Assembly (NCBI RefSeq): GCF_030253575.1
Contig: NC_080560.1
Span: 14,298,001 to 14,362,000 of the forward strand
DNA: 64,000 nucleotides
Direction: 5' to 3'
From: Rhododendron vialii
Lineage: Eukaryota > Streptophyta > Magnoliopsida > Ericales > Ericaceae
In this document: in pieces, positions 45,286 through 56,784 of the stretch
How the letters are laid out: the number at the start of each line of letters is the position of its first letter
Numbering within the stretch: position 1 is the stretch's first letter
Notes under the pieces: model-generated
The model's database searches: none
The model's input: only the letters and a program-made list of their open reading frames with translations
Told to the model about the DNA's origin: nothing
Made by a program: the position numbers and the translations under genes

Positions 45286-45840
45286 TGTGAGAACCACCTA
45301 GGAATTTGGGAGTCCCACATCAAGAAGTCCAGGGAAGTAGAAATGGTATATAAGTATTTGCGAGCAGCTACTGTATAACTTAAGGTTAACCTTTTAAGTC
45401 ACGTGGTTAAGCGAATGGTTAGCAGGTCTGCTGGCGCAGTCGTTACAAATGATATCAGAGCTTGCACCAACTGGAAGTGTGAGCTAGGTCCCACAAGAAG
45501 ACGTGTTTGGGTGGGCCAAACAAGTGAGGAGCTTGAGGTGCGTGCTCGTGCAGGTTCCACATGAGACGAGCTTGAGGTGTTTGTCGTGCTTAAGCAGAAA
45601 CTTGTCTCATATTGCTTGGTAGGTTGTGATGGACTTTGAGGCGCAATGAGGACGTTGCAGTCTTATGTGAGGGAGCTTGTGAAAACCCATTAGGAATTTG
45701 GGAGTCCCACGTCGGGAAGTCTAGGGGAGTAGAAATGGTATATAAGGATTTGCGAGCAGCTACTATATAACTTGAGATTAACCTTTTGAGCCACGTGGTT
45801 AGGCAAATGGTTAGCAGGTCAGGTGACACGGGTCGTTATA
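45286..45840 (+). mobile_element. TRIM element, 555 bp, plus orientation
   Basis: Direct terminal repeats at 45286-45447 (162 bp, TGTGAGAACC to GTCGTTACA) and 45678-45840 (163 bp, TGTGAAAACC to GTCGTTATA). Two bases after the first LTR is TGATATCAGAGC, close to the Met-tRNA primer site TGGTATCAGAGC. The internal 230 bp contain no frame. Both LTRs hold GGTATATAAG, a likely TATA box. No target duplication was seen. Confidence 0.85.
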
Positions 45841-46544
45841 ATTTGCCCACACTACACACACATTGTGTTTGTGCTCCACTCATCATGTGAGAGAAATTTG
45901 CGTATTTGTGCATGTGGTTATAAATTAATTGTTCTTTTTAAACATAGATTTGCAAGAAAAACTATTCTTCCAAATCGGTATATATGAAAAGTGTAGAAAG
46001 TAATCTGCCAGAGTGAGAAAGCTCTGGGCCCACACACCCCATCTTCCTTCATCTTCTCCTCTCAATTCCTCATCTTCAGCCTTTTCCTCTCATCCTGTTT
46101 TCTTTCGAGACCCATGGTTGTGAGGTGGTTGAGACTCTCTCCTTAAGGAAATGAGACCTCCCACTCTCCCTATCATTTTTGGAGTCAGGAGCCAGATCTA
46201 GGGTTCTAGATTTGGTTTTTTGGAACCAGTTCAACGACGACGTTGTCAGCGTCTGCAGTGGCTTCAGCTTTCAGTCTACGGCGGAAATGAGCTCAAGTTG
46301 GTGCGACAAGTCCATCTAAGAGAGTCTGCTCTGTGTTCATACCTGACCACTCCAGTCTTGGCCAATCCAACCTCTCTTCACGAGTATGATTGACAGGTCT
46401 GATTCCAACGTCTTGGCTTCAAGCAGCTTTTGGTTTATTTTGTTTGTTTTTTTGTTTTCTATTACTTTTGGATCTGTAGTGTCCGCTTTTATTCTAAAGT
46501 TTTCTTATATATATTATCTGCATTTTCTGGTTGGTCGAAAAAAA

Positions 46545-46618
<74 letters not shown>

Positions 46619-48245
46619 AAGCACTACCCTATGCATGAAGTCATCATTTATGATGCTTACATAAACCCTATTCATTTTCTTGTTTTAACTTTTTCTTGCA
46701 AGAAGTCCTAACGTTACGCACACACCTACTAGTCACTTCCAACCACTCCTTAATTAAATGTGTGTGGGGCCATTCCATAATTAAATGTGCGAGGTCGATA
46801 CAAAGCCAATTCTGATTTTTCAAGGGTTTAAAGCAAAAATAAAAAATGAGACATTTTTGTTGCAATATTATAGGGGTTAGAAAAGTAGAGGGGACCCATG
46901 AAATTCAAAAATTTTGGAAGGCCTAATGTGGGGGCAACACAAATTTTAACACTGGACCGGCTCATATATGAAAAAGGAGTGGTCGAAAATTGTTCGATAG
47001 AAATTACTCCTGCATTATTGATTGAGAAAACCAAAGCCATCTCAAAGTCGACTATTCAGACATTGGGAAATATCAGGAGACCCAAGTCCAAAAAGATGGT
47101 ACTAGCATTTCGTCACGAGGGCAGCCCACAATCACCTAAACCAGAATGTGGACTCGCAGGCTGCATCTGGATTTTTGGATAAATTTTTAAGAAATTTTTT
47201 ATGATAGTAATGATTAGAAGTATGGGTAATGAGTGGAGAGAGATAAAGAGAGAAATAAAAATAATAATTGGAGATATGGGTAATGAGTGGAGAGTAAAAG
47301 TAATGAGTATTTGTTGAGTTGAAATTTTTTTTTTTCAAAAAAGGGAAACAAACAATGTTTTTTTTTTTTTTGAAAAAAAAGAGAAAATTAAAGTAAAATA
47401 ATTTAAGTAGAAGCTAAACTCCGCATGGTTCGTGCTTAGAATCTTATCTTTCTTTCTCAGCCAGTCCCAAGCCTGGAAAAAGGAGAAGGTTGTGCATTAG
47501 GTAGCTGACAGCCAATACGTAAAAAAGCCCGTTTGATTTTTATGACATGAATCCAAATATGATAACAAGAAAATAATTTATGTAACCAACCCCAAATGAT
47601 TAGTACATAAGGCTCGTATTGGTTTGGTAATTTAAGTAGAAGCTAGCTAGAGGCTAGACACCTATGGTTACATTTTCTTTTTCTTTTTTTGGTCAAGCGA
47701 AAAATCTCCTATGGTTACATTTTCATTGTTCTGTTTTCCATATATATATGAAAATGTTACAAAAAATAGTATTTCCATTTTTTTTTTTTTTCAAAAACTT
47801 TAAAGTTTTAACCGACATTCAAAAATTGTAAATTTTATTTTCATTTGTTAATTGTTATGGAGTTTGATGTGGCTGGAGGATTAATTATTCAATAGTTCAG
47901 GAGTACTACATGGCGGTACTCCGGACCACTTTACAATCACGCGTTTCTGTGGGGTGCATACACTTAATGTTAGATCCCAAAAGAACATGTTATTATAAAA
48001 TAATTGGAAGTACCACGTAACGGTACTCTCAGACTATTGTACTACTATAATTTTACTTGCTAGAGTGGCTAGCTCTGACAAAGTTTCCTTATCATAGCAG
48101 TAACTTTTAGACCAGATGTTGAATTATCTTAAACTATTATTTTTGTATTCAGCTTGCTTGACTTGAGTCAAAGTTTTTAATTTCATTTACCCATCTCGAC
48201 GACGAGAAAAATCAAGAAAATAAAAACTATGATCAACTTGAAAAA
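45841..48245. other. Intergenic; (TA)n and a LINE tail, no gene recognised
   Basis: 46547-46616 is a 70-bp pure AT/TA run. 47575-47627 is another LINE tail (ACCAACCCCAAATGATTAG, ACATAAGGCTCGTATTGGTT). Frames at 46898-47182 (plus) and 46828-47040 (minus) overlap each other and match nothing I recognise. Confidence 0.5.
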
Positions 48246-48502
48246 ATTTATGGGGTGTTTTCAGTAACAAAAATTATAAAAAAATTTAACATATTTTATT
48301 ATTTCATTTCTACTAATAAAAAAGTTTTAGCATTTTACCATCTCATTTTCACTAACAAAAAATTTATCAACAAAATTTTTTTTTGCTACAGTAACTCTAT
48401 TCATAAATCTATCAACAACTTATTCACTACCAAAAACACTTAACAATTTCTCAACCACAAATAAAAATCTACAAATTTTTCACTATCGGAAACACCCCAT
48501 TA
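48246..48502 (-). repeat. Dispersed repeat, inverted partner of 34946-35230
   Basis: Read on minus: GTGTTTCCGATAGTGAAAAA, AAATTTTTATTTGTGG, GTGAATAAGTTGTTGATAG, TTTTTTGTTAGTGAAAATGA. The copy in the P450 intron has the same words in plus direction. Confidence 0.65.
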
Positions 48503-49019
48503 GTATCAACAAGAAGCAAGAAACAGTTTTTTGTATTATTTTTTCCTCAAGTACTTTTGATGGACAGAGGGTGTGTGCTCCCTTTTGATCGAAACGATTT
48601 GGTATTTTCCAGATTTCTCTCTACGACCTTCGAGACTAATAAAAAAAAAATTCAAAACTTTTGCTCAAGATAGAAAATAGTAAAAGATTTTTTTTTTTTT
48701 AATGAAAATAGATCTTCTCCGATAATTGTCCGTGTCAATCGATGGAGTGTTTTTTCTGGTGACATGAACTTCTCCAACAAATGCGCATTTGTTCGTTTTG
48801 AATCTCAAAATTTCGACGCATGATTTTCCCTCTCTAGCCCTCTCTAAAGCATCATTCAGAATCCAAACCGAACAGGTAAGCTTGGTCAATAACATCACCC
48901 TGGGAAAGCGACAAAGATGACTGGAGGCTCAACTAAATGAATTATTTGCTGTACAAGGTTGGTTAAAATAATTTGCTGTTTTTTTTGCCTTGGGAGGGGG
49001 GAACCGGGGACCCTACCAT

Positions 49020-49345
49020 TTTTTTTTTCCTTAAATGAACGATGCATTAAAAATCTTAAATTAAGAGTTTATAAGCAGGAGGTAAACAACCCCTATATAT
49101 AAAAGTATAAACTAGCAATACATGAAGGAAAATAAGGGTAGATATATAAAGCTTCGGCCGAAATCGATGCGTCATTTGTCAATATATCCGCACAATGATT
49201 TGCTTCTCGATAAATATACTGAATAGATACTACCCTCAAATGCCTCCATTATTGACCTGCAATCAAGAAGAATATGAACAAGAGGGTGATTTGTTGTAAC
49301 ATGCCTCCATTAGTGACGTGCAATCAAGAAGAATATGACCGGGGA
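49020..49345 (-). pseudogene. LINE RNase H C-terminal fragment
   Basis: On minus the frame VVSIQYIYREANHCADIL is the typical end of the plant LINE RNase H domain (I-Y-R-E-A-N-x-C-A-D). Before it, DCRSIMEAFEG lies in a different frame, so there is a frameshift. The region carrying DCRS(L/I)MEA is duplicated with a 61-bp period (49241 and 49302 on plus). The 3' end runs into an A-rich tail near 49020 (plus strand T-run). Confidence 0.7.
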
Positions 49346-49479
49346 CTCTATCATGCGTGATAGCGTCCTCTGCCAAGCTGGCAAACGGTGCCGTTTGGAT
49401 CCATGCAGTGGGCTGCTGTGTTGATCCTTGTTTCTTTGGTCAGCCTTCCACACACTTTTATTTATTTTTTTATTTTTAT

Positions 49480-49760
49480 GAGGCTCATTACGAGTCCTAT
49501 AAAGATAATTCAAACCTCAAGTTATACTTATAATATTTTTTTGCGTGTTCTTGAAAAAAAATTAACTTAATATATCCGATATCGATAAGGTTGTTTCAGA
49601 ATTCTTTCAGAATCCGTAGAGCCCCTCAGGAATTCTGAAACACCCTACGAATTTTGAAACAATCCTTACCGATATCGGATTGTGCTAAATTTTTTTAGGA
49701 ACCCATAAAAAAAATATTCTATGAATAACTTGCGCTTTAAATCATCTTTGTAGAACCCGT
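49480..49760. mobile_element. Fold-back element with CCGATATCG arms
   Basis: Left arm TATATCCGATATCGATAAGG with upstream TATAAAGATAATTCAAACCT; right arm CCTTACCGATATCGGATTGT with downstream AAATCATCTTTGTAGAACCC. The two arms pair over about 110 bp each around a GAATTCTGAAAC centre. Confidence 0.65.
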
Positions 49761-50163
49761 AACGGCCCCCACAAAAATAAAAAAATTGAATAATTTCTTG
49801 CCCATTAAAATTAAATTTTTTTGATTTCTGAAGTGTGAGGGTCCCACAGGAGTATCTCACCCGTACTTTGAATCGTGAGAATTTAGGGAGTTCGAGAGAT
49901 GAGAGTAGCCCAAGCCTTTTCAGATACTCCCTCCTTTTTTTTTTGTCAAACGGAAAATCTTTTCAGATACTCCCTTCATTTCTAATTGTTTGACCACTAT
50001 TCTATTTTGGAATATTCCAAAAGATTAGCCTCTCTTGAAAATTCAAAAAACCTAAAATGGGTATGTTTTCAAAATTATCCTCATAATATCTATTATTATT
50101 GTAATGTAAATAAGTTGCAACAAGGGATAATTTTGAAAAACAAAACATTGAGATTTGATGTTA

Positions 50164-50165
<2 letters not shown>

Positions 50166-50248
<83 letters not shown>
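50166..50248. repeat. Compound microsatellite (TA)n(GT)n
   Basis: Pure TA repeats from about 50166 to 50230 pass into GT repeats to 50248, at the left edge of F2 copy 1. Confidence 0.9.
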
Positions 50249-50633
50249 ACCGACTCCCTCGGTACCGAAATCGTAGGGACGGCCGTGCCGGGCCGTCTCC
50301 GGCCACCGGACGGCCGATCCGAGCCGTCCAAAAATTTTAAAAAAAAAAAACAAGGGGGCTCGCGCGGGAATCAACGGCATCCGAGTTGTGTAAGGTGCTT
50401 GATCCGAGCACCCTTTTTTCGTGTATATATGTATATTCCCGCGAATATACATATATACACGAAAAAAGGGTGCTCGGATCAAGCATCTTACACACCTTGG
50501 ATGCCGTTGATTCCCGCGAAGGCCCCCTCGTTTTTTTTTTTAGAATTTTTGAACGGCTCGGATCGACCGTCCGGTGGCCAGAGACGGCCTGGCATGGCCG
50601 TCCCTACGATTTCGGTACCGAGGGAGTCGGTAC
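50247..50633. mobile_element. Fold-back element family F2, copy 1 (387-bp near-perfect palindrome)
   Basis: Starts GTACCGACTCCCTCGGTACC and ends GGTACCGAGGGAGTCGGTAC. The arms match along almost the whole length (GGCATCCGAG with CTTGGATGCC; GTGCTTGATCCGAGCACCC with GGGTGCTCGGATCAAGCA), with a centre near ATTCCCGCGAAT. It is G+C-rich compared with its surroundings. Minus and plus reading frames through it are mirror images and not genes. Confidence 0.9.
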
Positions 50634-50964
50634 CTGTAGCATCACTCATATATATATTAGTGTTTGCCCTGAAGTCACAATGCTCAATTAAAGTTCTACC
50701 ATATGTGTGTTTTACTTCCATAACAAATAAAATCAACACGGATTGTGTCAACTACCATATCAATTAAAGTTCTGCTTCCATAACAAATAAAATCAGTCCA
50801 AAATCATTCCTTTTAGATAAGTAAGTGTTTAGGAAATCGATCCTAGCCGTTGATACGTAGCAAAACATGGACGGTCTAAATTTATAGAAACTCTTAACAC
50901 TTGCTAACCATAAGATTTAGAAATGAAGCTAGGGTCTAAATTTATAAGTATGTATATAAGGAGT

Positions 50965-51316
50965 TAGGTTCCGGTGAGGGATCCCTCATTTTATTAAAAT
51001 GCAGGACTCCTCTTCTCGATTGAATTTCGATGATCCGAGCCGCTCAAAGTGATCAGAACATGATTTTAAGGGTCCCGGTAAGAAATCAGCAAAAAAAATG
51101 ACCGAGAAAGGTTTCATCCGAGCAGTTTTCATTGAACGGTTCAAAAAAAACTGCTTGGATGACGCCCTTCCCGGTCATTTTTTTTGCTGATTTCTCGCGA
51201 GGACCCTTAAAATTACGTTCTGCACACATTGAACGGTTCGAATTTTCAAAATTTGATCGAAAAATGAAAGTCCTTCATTTTAACAAAATGAGGGATCCCT
51301 CACTTGAAAATTCCTC
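50965..51316. mobile_element. Fold-back element family F1, copy E
   Basis: Left end TAGGTTCCGGTGAGGGATCC, right end GGGATCCCTCACTTGAAAAT. Core words GAGCCGCTCAAAGTGATCAG and AGAAATCAGCAAAAAAAATG pair with partners in the other arm. It is inverted relative to copy B. Confidence 0.85.
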
Positions 51317-51577
51317 GTATATAAGATTCAAAAACTGAGTTCCGTTATTATATAGAACTGTAGGAATCACTGCACGTGGTTTTCAAAAAGTTAAAAGTCT
51401 CTAAGAGTGACTACAAATTAGGAGGGAGTATTTGAAGCTGGATCGGTCAATAAATCAGCCCGCTGGGAAAGTGACAGAGATGGCGGTAAGCTTCAACCGA
51501 ATGACCTATCCCGTTTACTAATTAATTATGGTTTTTTGGTCAAACAAATTTGCTACTTTGGGAGTCCCTATATATAC

Positions 51578-51925
51578 GGTCCGGATCCAATGAGAGATTT
51601 CGCACGATGCTACCGTGTGAGACTCTCCTTTTCCAATCGAGTTGCAACAATCCGAGCCGCTCAAAGTGATCAAAACGTGATTTTAAGGGTACTAGTGAGA
51701 AATCAGTAAAAAAAATAATCGGGAAGGGTTTGATCCGAACAATTTTTTATTGAACGGTTCAGTAAAAAACTGCTCGGATCAAGCCCTTCCCGTTCATTTT
51801 TTTTGCTGATTTAATTAAGTACCCTTAAAATCACGTTCTGCACACTTTGAGCGGCTCGGATTGTCGCAATTTGATCGGAAAAGAGGAGTACTGCACCATA
51901 ATGGATCCGTTATGGGATCCAAACT
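51578..51925. mobile_element. Fold-back element family F1, copy F (variant ends)
   Basis: Left end GGTCCGGATCCAATGAGAGA and right end ATGGATCCGTTATGGGATCC. The core shares GAGCCGCTCAAAGTGATCAA, CGTGATTTTAAGGGTAC and AAAACTGCTCGGATCAAGCC with the other copies. Confidence 0.75.
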
Positions 51926-51935
51926 GTTTATATAT

Positions 51936-52615
51936 AAATGAGAGATTTTTCTCCCACATCTGTCTTTAATTAATTAGCCTTTGTCTTTCAACGTTAGCCC
52001 CCAAAAACAATGAATGAATACATTGAATATTAGTATTTTGTAGTTGCCAACCAGGAAAAGAAAAAAGTTGAAGAAAAAGAAGGCAAGGAAAATTATTCTT
52101 CAGTGATTAAAATATGGGGGTTAATTTTTCCTATGGACCCCGGCACTTAAGCTCCATCTAGATTGGGGAGGTTTTTTTTTCCTGCCAAATGCTAGGAGAT
52201 TTCATTGATACGAGGTAAATATACGACAAAGAGTTAACTATTCCAAACATAGACAATTAAAATCAGGAGGCCTAGATTCGCAAGGTTATAACTCCGGAAC
52301 CTCAAAGACTAACATGCCGGTTATAGTTCCAAATTTGGTACCATATCGGTATCTATCAGGCGCTAGTGTGATTTCGATAGTTACGGGTAATGGGTTACGG
52401 CGCCGGGACAATTTTACAACCCTACGCATGAATAATTGAATCATAAGATAATGCTAAACCACTACTTGATTTCAACGACTTTCCCAGTGATGGGAAATAA
52501 AAAAGGATAGTTACTATCACACATTCTCTCACATTTCACACTTTCAATTTCCCTCCCACTGGTGGTGGGGGAGGCCTCCAAAGGGGCTCTCTCCCTCTCT
52601 CTCTCTCCCACACAA
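51936..52615. other. Intergenic; possible LINE 3' end
   Basis: No gene. On minus, 52300-52170 ends in a run of A after CAATGAAATCTCCTAGCATT, similar in style to a LINE 3' UTR. GGTGGTGGGGGAGG and a CT run lie near 52560-52608. Confidence 0.35.
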
Positions 52616-52850
52616 GTTACATTTCGAAATGCTAACACAAACGCAGTGTCGAGATCTCGAACATGTTGAAAACATATGAGAGACATGTATTGGTTCGGCC
52701 ATACGACTGTTCTCCATCATCGTTTCACATTTTGTCGAAACACTAACAGACATATAGTCGGAATCTCGAACATTTAAAATATGAGAGACACGCATTGGCT
52801 CAGCCATACGATCGACTACTCTCTTTGATCATATTTTACATTTTGAAATT
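52616..52850 (+). repeat. Three degenerate tandem units, about 110-bp period
   Basis: TTACATTTCGAAATGCTAAC (52617), TCACATTTTGTCGAAACACT (52726) and TTACATTTTGAAATTCTTAC (52836) mark successive units; ATCTCGAACAT, TATGAGAGACA and CAGCCATACGA-type words repeat between them (52654 and 52762). Confidence 0.65.
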
Positions 52851-53683
52851 CTTACAATCGCGAACTAGTCCAATATATACATATTTTGTGCCCAAGATAG
52901 TGTCAGCAAAGTTAGCAATGCTACTTGTAATAACACCATACATTCGAGGCTTTTGGTTTGTGCATGCTTATAGTCAAAATCTAGATATGCATATTCGGGG
53001 CCGGATATAGCATAGCAAAGTTGGCAACGCCTTAATGCCTACTGTTTGCTACTCTATGCTGGGCTAAAATTAAGTTGAACAATTTTACCCAAAAACATTT
53101 ACGTCCTAACAAACGGAGCCTGTATAATCTCAAATAGTGTTCGACAAATGTTTATACTATTTGAAACTATCTGAATGCTTTAGACTATAGTTCTATCCTA
53201 GCAGAACTTTTTCTATTTTAAGGATTTTTCTTTTTTTTAGGGTTTCGGAGTGTTTTTGTGGCAGGGTTTTGGCGTTGGGATTCGGAGTGCAGTGGAGCTA
53301 GCTAGCAAGGGGGAGCGCTTCCATTTATAGCCAATTTTTGGGCATTTGGTCGCATCTATAGATGCGATGAACATGTCTGTGCGACCCACATTAAATGTGT
53401 GTGGGCACACAGCTAATTAAGGCACTGAATTCTGGGACTGTGAACTTGGTCCTTGCTGCAATACAATGTATACTCATGCTGACTTAATTTCCATTGTCAA
53501 AATTGTAAGTCAACAGAGTCCTGAGGAATGTCAAACTTGTCGTTTCGGTGCGAGGATTTCGCAATGGTGAGGTTGTCGCGGCTTGATTTTGTTTGTTTGT
53601 GAAGTGTGTGGTTCGCGCGCGGCTCATTGTTTTCCAAGAGCAAAATTGTCCTTGCTCACATGAAATCATTTGAGGCTTTTACT

Positions 53684-53739
53684 GACGAGTCTTTTTAAGT
53701 TTAGCATGAATGACGAGTCTTTTTAAGTTTAGCATGAAT
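53684..53739 (+). repeat. Perfect 28-bp tandem duplication
   Basis: GACGAGTCTTTTTAAGTTTA plus GCATGAAT occurs twice without any difference (53684-53711 and 53712-53739). Confidence 0.95.
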
Positions 53740-56700
53740 TAAGAGATACAATCTCACATTGTTTGGTTATGAAACGGGTGGTCGGTCACTTAATATAACG
53801 TTGGGACATTTGCACAACTTATTAAGCTTTTGAACTGGATAAGGTTTAAATTTGCTAAATGCATCGGATGATAACCGACGATTACATCAAAAGCGTGGAT
53901 CCAACTTGCATGGTTTATTAGATCTAGCAAGTCCACCTGTTAGTGCCAAAATAACCTTGTAAATGTCAATTATTAGCTCACTACAGTGGCAAAAATTAAA
54001 AAAATATCAATATTGTTGCACCGGTTTGGTGTTGCTTGGGCACTATGTCAATCGAAACTAGTTAATTATACCTCATTTTCAATGCAAATCAAATGGCTTG
54101 GACAATGTGAGGGAAATGGTAATAGCTTTGGCTCCAATAGATGGATGAGTAGACTTGAATTTTGTCAACAAAAAAAAAAAAAGGGCCAAATTAGGGCTTT
54201 GACACCCTAAATGACAATGGGTTGAACTGCAAACCATCGAATGCTCTTGTTCGTCCAATTTTAAGTTGAATATGATAACATATTGTCATCTGGAGTCCTT
54301 AAAAAGGACCAAGTTCTTGCAGGAATTTTCAATCCTCCAATCTTTATTTATTTTAGATCTCTCACATGAAAGAATGTCTTTCTAAAAAAATGAGGCAATT
54401 GATTGGACACCGATAGCTTTATCAACGAGATGACAAAAATGAATGGTAAAAATTTGAACGATTCATTTTTTTCGTAACTAGAACTTGGTCAGAGGGGAAG
54501 AAAAGCGTAGGAGTTGGGCAAAGTTGGTGTAGATTCTCTTTCTCTACTTCGTGGAAATAAGAGATTAGTTACATTTCAGAAATCTTAGGAGTGATGCTCG
54601 CATTCGTCTGTAATCTCAACAGATGTTGGTGAAATTAACCCATATATAATGGAGGGTGATCACTTGACCGACCGACCACCTTGAAGTCGAAAATAAGAAC
54701 ATAATTTTTTTAGGACAATTTTTACAGGAACTTAAGAGCGTGTTTGTGATAGGTGTAGATATTAATTTCAAATTAAACTACAGGTTCTAGATTTGAATAA
54801 TATTACAAGTACATAAACATGTTTATAGCTCTGGGACTAAGAGTTAATAGTTTATAGGAGTATTGTTTTTCAGGAAAAAAAAAAAACTGAAAATCAACTT
54901 CCATAGTACATTTAGAACTACAATTTGATCCGAAAAGCACCTCAAAACCAGCTTTTCTAAAACCCATATTTTATTTCCTATTCCAGCTTCTAGGGATCAA
55001 TAGATTTCCAAAATCTGGTGATAACAATTTGACAAACTCGCTAACAGCTTTTTAAAAGCTAAAATTTCAAATTTTGCTCCTACAATTTTTCGTAAACCCT
55101 CACTTTGTTATATTTTGAGAGGGTTTTGACAAGAAAACAAAACATTGATGAGTGGTGAGTGTTAAGAATTCAAAGAAATGAATCATCTTTCACCCAAATT
55201 TCTTTATCGGATCGAAGAATACACGCTTAGATCACGGTGGGGACACAAACAAGGCATAGCAAATTGCTATCCCAAATTAATTTCACTTGAGATTACCCTC
55301 ACTTTCTTTTCTAGAAGTGATACCCATGTGATGCACGTTATCTATTAATTAACCCAAATGTTACCTCGTGGGTAAAACATAGCTATATATAATAAACCCA
55401 TGTGATGCATAAGTTTCTATTTCAAAGCATTCATGATTAAAAAAAAAAAAAAAACTAATAAAAGCATTCGTTTGGGGCCCCCTCCCTGCAAACGAAAGCT
55501 TGTGCAAAATAGGTGTGAGAGGAAGGTAGGGTTTATGATGCAGTCACGCGGTCTAAGGTTGCAAGGATCAATTCTGAATAGCCAAAAAAAAAACTACATT
55601 ATGCAAATCTTTTAAATATCGGATCTATTGACAAAAAGACTCTAGTTTAAGAAATAGTCATAGGCTTTTGGGATTGTGATGATGTATCCATAATTAGCAG
55701 AATGTTTGTCACAGAGAGTATTGGTAACAAAAAAACCAATCAAATAAGAAAATATATTTTTATATCGTATTCCAAATTTTCCTTTTCAATCTTTAGGGTT
55801 GATTGATTAGAAAGAAAATTTTGCTCAAAAATACATACCTATATGTACTTTACTTTGCATACTAATGATTGTCATGTCCATATAGGTTTAAACTCGTGAA
55901 GAGTTTCAGATAAAATAAAATAGAAAATTGCATAAATCATATAAGTGATAAATGCATCGAGGCAAATTTTGTAGAACAAAATGAATTAGCAAGAAAAACA
56001 CAACTCGGATTTGTGGGAGAGATCGTCGTATAGGTTTACAACTTTACAAAATCTCATAGCTTTGTAGTGGCTATTTTCCTCAGGTAATGAGACATCCATA
56101 TGAAAAAGAGAAGATTACGTAACAAACTTACGCACAGCTCGATCAAAGCCTCGTTTTGAAACTACCTTAAAGGCTTAAGAACTTGAAAAAATTTCACTTG
56201 TATTTCTTGATGGAACTGAATACTGATAAAACAAAGGTGAGGTAGCTGTGCATGAACAAAAAAAAGAAATACCCTAGTATCTCCCTTTACATTACAGCAA
56301 CAACATTTCAATATTCAAACTCCAAATCCATAGAGAAATGCTATTACAAATAGCCAATCATATAATACGGTAATATAGAATGCTTTCATTTAAATGGGTA
56401 CTTATTAGTACTATTCAGTAGTAGTAATCTTACATTGCCCAAAGAAGAAGCAGAAGTGATGAAACAGACACGGCATTTTATCTACATCAGCCCAAACCAA
56501 TGCCTACTAGTCGTACACACGAAGAAACCGACATGCTTCTACCCTACACAATCTTCAGTAGAAGATATTACAAGCAAAATTGCCTACTGATCCTAACTAA
56601 GACCTTCAGCTAGCGGTTATATAGAGTATATAGAGTTATATACTAGTTCAAATTAGATAGCCCGAAAAATCATCAGAAGATGATCAATCTTACCACACAG

Positions 56701-56784
56701 GTCAGGTGTCTCCTCCTTTTCTCCTAAAATCCTCAGTCTTCCATTGTTCGAGCGAACAAAGGACCAGCACAAGAGATTGTTCAA
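53740..56784. other. Intergenic, no gene seen
   Basis: AT-rich. Only short unrelated frames occur. The last few hundred bases lie downstream of the OSD1/UVI4-like gene and include its likely 3' UTR and polyadenylation region. Confidence 0.65.

Larger units (their letters stand above)
49965..51435. repeat. Possible split MITE holding nested F2 and F1 elements
   Basis: ATACTCCCTTCATTTCTAAT at about 49970 and ATTAGGAGGGAGTAT at about 51418-51433 look like the two inverted ends of a Stowaway-type MITE (CTCCCTCC type). Between them sit the (TA)n/(GT)n run, F2 copy 1 and F1 copy E. The pairing of these two ends is a guess. Confidence 0.35.

Noticed and set aside
46828..47182. Overlapping frames of 94 aa (plus) and 70 aa (minus)
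   Set aside because: No known family and no splice-supported extension; probably chance in transposon-derived DNA.
50052..50767. Long frames on both strands over 50.05-50.77 kb (for example 178 aa on plus)
   Set aside because: They run through the TA/GT microsatellite and the F2 palindrome. Plus and minus frames give mirror versions of the same peptide, so they are products of the repeat and not genes.
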